A DNA stretch of 64,000 nucleotides, from contig NZ_FNBN01000001.1 in NCBI RefSeq assembly GCF_900102545.1, forward strand, positions 61,581 through 125,580. Reading direction: 5' to 3'. Below the pieces are notes generated by a model. That model saw only the letters and a list, made by a program, of their open reading frames with translations. It had not been told where the DNA came from and did no database searches. The translations under genes were made by a program, and so were the position numbers. Shown here piece by piece: positions 62,035 to 64,000 of this stretch (the first letter of the stretch is position 1; the number at the start of each line of letters is the position of its first letter). Origin of the DNA: Chitinophaga filiformis (GTDB lineage Bacteria > Bacteroidota > Bacteroidia > Chitinophagales > Chitinophagaceae).

Positions 62035-63162
62035 ATGCAAACCAAAACCCGTAAAGTATTAAAACGAATCGGCACCGCCCTGATGTGGTTAGGGGTGCTG
62101 GCGGGCTTTGTTGTCATCCTGGTAGCCGCAGTGAATGACAAGAATGATGGTAAATGCACAGGGATCGTTGTGAAATTGCAGGGAGACGAGGGCAACTTCT
62201 TTATTGAGGAAAGAGATATCAAAGCACTGGTAGCAGACAAGGACATCAATCCTGTCGGCAAACGGATCAAGGATATTAATACAGCTAACCTGGAAAAGAT
62301 CGTATCACGTGATCCCTGGGTAAAGAATGCAGAGATATTCCTTGACAATCAGCGCAAACTGAATATAAAAGTAACACAGCGTGAGCCGGTAGCGCGCATA
62401 TTCACGGCGGCCGGCAACAGCTTTTACTTCGATACGGAAGGAGACCGGATTCCGGTATCTGCCCGTTACACCGCCCGGGTACCGGTGTTCACAGATTTCC
62501 CCGCAGACTTTCCGGCAAATGCTGCAAAGTTGAAAGGAGCAGACAGCTCACTGGCGGCAGGAATTATGACCCTGGGCACCTATATCATGGAAGATCCCTT
62601 CTGGTCTGCACAGGTAGAACAGGTAGTGATCACGCCGGCACGCGAATTTGAGATCATCCCGAAATTAGGCGATCATGTTATTGCCTTCGGCGAAGGAACC
62701 GATGTAGAGAAAAAGTTCAGCAAACTGCTGGCGTTTTATAAAGAGGGACTGAATAAAGTGGGTTGGAATAATTACGCAAGGATTAATGTTGCTTATGAAA
62801 ATGAGGTTGTATGTACAAGAAGGAACGGTGAGGAATTATCCAGGAAACTGGCAACTGCAGATAGTGCACGTAACGCCGGAGGGGATTCTGCCGCAAAGTT
62901 CCTCATACACCACGATGAAATAACGCAAGCAGAAACAACATCGATGATGAAGAAGCAGGCAAAAGTGACGACACCTAAGCCGACGCAAGCTAAAGCCAAA
63001 GTGGCAACACCAAAGCAGGCGCAGGCCAAAGTAACATCTAAGCAGGCATCTTCAAAACCGAAAGTACAAAAGGTTACGGCAGCCGATAAAAAGGGGCCGA
63101 AAGCAGTGTATAAGCCGGTTAAAAAATCTGTCAACACAACAAAAAATAATAGAACGCCATGA
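62035..63162 (+). CDS. ftsQ: FtsQ-type cell division protein with Lys/Ala-rich tail
   Basis: A 375-residue bitopic protein at the ftsQ position. A short basic cytoplasmic start, one membrane helix (about 18-36) and a periplasmic POTRA-like region (about 48-115) with KRIKDINTANLEKIVSRDPWVKNAEIF (in part) and REPVARIF are visible. A FtsQ-type beta domain runs to about 260. The last 75 residues are a low-complexity tail with repeated KATPKQAQAK-like units rich in Lys, Ala, Thr and Gln. Its final bases overlap the ftsA start (ATGA). It would link FtsL/FtsB partners to the division site. Confidence 0.88.
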   Translation: MQTKTRKVLKRIGTALMWLGVLAGFVVILVAAVNDKNDGKCTGIVVKLQGDEGNFFIEERDIKALVADKDINPVGKRIKDINTANLEKIVSRDPWVKNAEIFLDNQRKLNIKVTQREPVARIFTAAGNSFYFDTEGDRIPVSARYTARVPVFTDFPADFPANAAKLKGADSSLAAGIMTLGTYIMEDPFWSAQVEQVVITPAREFEIIPKLGDHVIAFGEGTDVEKKFSKLLAFYKEGLNKVGWNNYARINVAYENEVVCTRRNGEELSRKLATADSARNAGGDSAAKFLIHHDEITQAETTSMMKKQAKVTTPKPTQAKAKVATPKQAQAKVTSKQASSKPKVQKVTAADKKGPKAVYKPVKKSVNTTKNNRTP

Positions 63163-64000
63163 ATCAGGAAGCTCCCATCATTGTAGGTCTCGATATTGGA
63201 ACTACAAAGATTGCTGCCATCGCAGGAAGAAAGAATGAATACGGGAAACTGGAAATCCTGGGATTTGGTAAAGCCCCATCTTTCGGTGTTCAGCACGGAA
63301 TGGTGCTGAATATTGATCAGACTATCAAGGCTATCCGCCAGGCCCTGGAAAACTGCTACGCTTCTAATCCGAATCTCGAGATCAATGAAGTATATGTTGG
63401 TATTGCCGGACACCACATCAAGAGTCTGCAGACTCGCGGTGACATCGTGCGCAGCGATACCGAAGCCGAAATTTCTCAGAAAGACATCGATCAGCTGATC
63501 AATGACCAATATAAAACTGTGATTCCCGCCAGTGATCAGATCATTGACGTGATACCACAACAGTATATCGTGGATAGCCTCCAGAACATCACCTACCCTA
63601 TCGGTATGTCAGGTGTAAAAGTGGGCGCCAACTTCCACATCATCACCGGCGACAAGAACGCTATCCGTAATATCAACCGTAGCGTGGAGAAATCCGGTCT
63701 GAAAATACATGACCTGGTACTGCAGCCACTGGCGTCTGCAGCAGCAGTAATGTGTGATATGGACTTCGAAGCAGGCGTTGCTATCGTAGACATTGGTGGT
63801 GGTACAACAGACCTCGCCGTGTTCTATGAAGGTATTCTGAAACACACAGCCGTGATCCCATACGGTGGTGAGAACATCACCAACGATATCAAAAACGGTC
63901 TGGGTGTACTGAAAACACAGGCAGAACAGATGAAAGTGCAGTTCGGTTATGCTTTGGCTGATGAAGCTAAGAATAACGCGTACATCACTATTCCTGGTCT
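63159..64000 (+). CDS. ftsA: cell division protein FtsA (3' end outside the window)
   Basis: The first 280 residues of FtsA, the actin-like membrane anchor of the FtsZ ring. The start ATG overlaps the ftsQ stop by 4 nt. The phosphate-1 loop reads VGLDIGTTKIAAIAG. The FtsA-specific 1C domain lies at about 85-165, and a phosphate-2 motif AIVDIGGGTTDLAVF is at about 205-219. KTQAEQMKVQFGYA follows. The frame is open to the last base, so the remaining one-third and probably ftsZ lie to the right. Confidence 0.95.
   Translation, partial: MNQEAPIIVGLDIGTTKIAAIAGRKNEYGKLEILGFGKAPSFGVQHGMVLNIDQTIKAIRQALENCYASNPNLEINEVYVGIAGHHIKSLQTRGDIVRSDTEAEISQKDIDQLINDQYKTVIPASDQIIDVIPQQYIVDSLQNITYPIGMSGVKVGANFHIITGDKNAIRNINRSVEKSGLKIHDLVLQPLASAAAVMCDMDFEAGVAIVDIGGGTTDLAVFYEGILKHTAVIPYGGENITNDIKNGLGVLKTQAEQMKVQFGYALADEAKNNAYITIPG

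Overview
The window reads as chromosomal DNA of a Bacteroidota member, most likely Chitinophaga or a close relative in the Chitinophagaceae. The evidence is type IX secretion parts (SprA, PorD) together with cargo carrying CHU_C-type sorting domains, an Rpb6-like omega subunit, futalosine-route menaquinone genes, TAnnTTTG-type -7 promoter elements with little Shine-Dalgarno signal, and a compact mraZ-to-ftsA division cluster. No rRNA, tRNA, CRISPR array or insertion sequence was recognised.

Layout. 1-2900: a divergent pair (e(P4)-type acid phosphatase lipoprotein, dprA) with GC-rich repeats beyond each 3' end. 2900-4400: four evenly spaced 18-bp palindromes in front of a SatD-family/DUF3307 gene pair. 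4.5-14.1 kb: guaB, lnt, an alpha/beta hydrolase, two large type IX-secreted PKD proteins and a short-chain dehydrogenase. 14.3-16.2 kb: a possible small gene or RNA with a strong terminator, then an AT-richer MqsR toxin / Panacea-domain antitoxin operon. 16.3-20.5 kb: a cysteine-motif small protein, a TonB-dependent receptor and an Asp-box lipoprotein, possibly a metal or metal-complex uptake unit. 20.7-28.5 kb: ruvA-sprA. 28.7-42.3 kb: mostly housekeeping genes (fabH, fabD, folE, a PTPS/QueD protein, mqnB, mqnD, photolyase, a class IV aminotransferase) around two translationally coupled TPR sensor kinases, the second of which has lost its catalytic motifs. 42.6-48.7 kb: a leftward series bamD-rpoZ-coaBC-porD-DUF4296-scoA-scoB. 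48.8-50.1 kb: a 1.4-kb spacer holding MraZ-like repeat pairs and an 886-bp nested-repeat element. 50.1-64.0 kb: mraZ-rsmH-ftsL-ftsI-murE-mraY-murD-ftsW-murG-murC-ftsQ-ftsA, with ftsA cut by the window end.

How the genes work together. The division cluster makes and flips peptidoglycan precursor (MurE, MraY, MurD, MurG, MurC) and polymerises it at the septum (FtsW, FtsI, FtsL, FtsQ, FtsA), under the repressor MraZ, whose GTG-type boxes sit just before mraZ. BamD, PorD, SprA and Lnt build the outer membrane, its lipoproteins and the type IX secretion route that the two PKD proteins would use. The least understood parts are the SatD/DUF3307 pair with its palindrome array, the pseudokinase, the cysteine-motif TonB locus, and the nested repeat between the bamD and mraZ operons.
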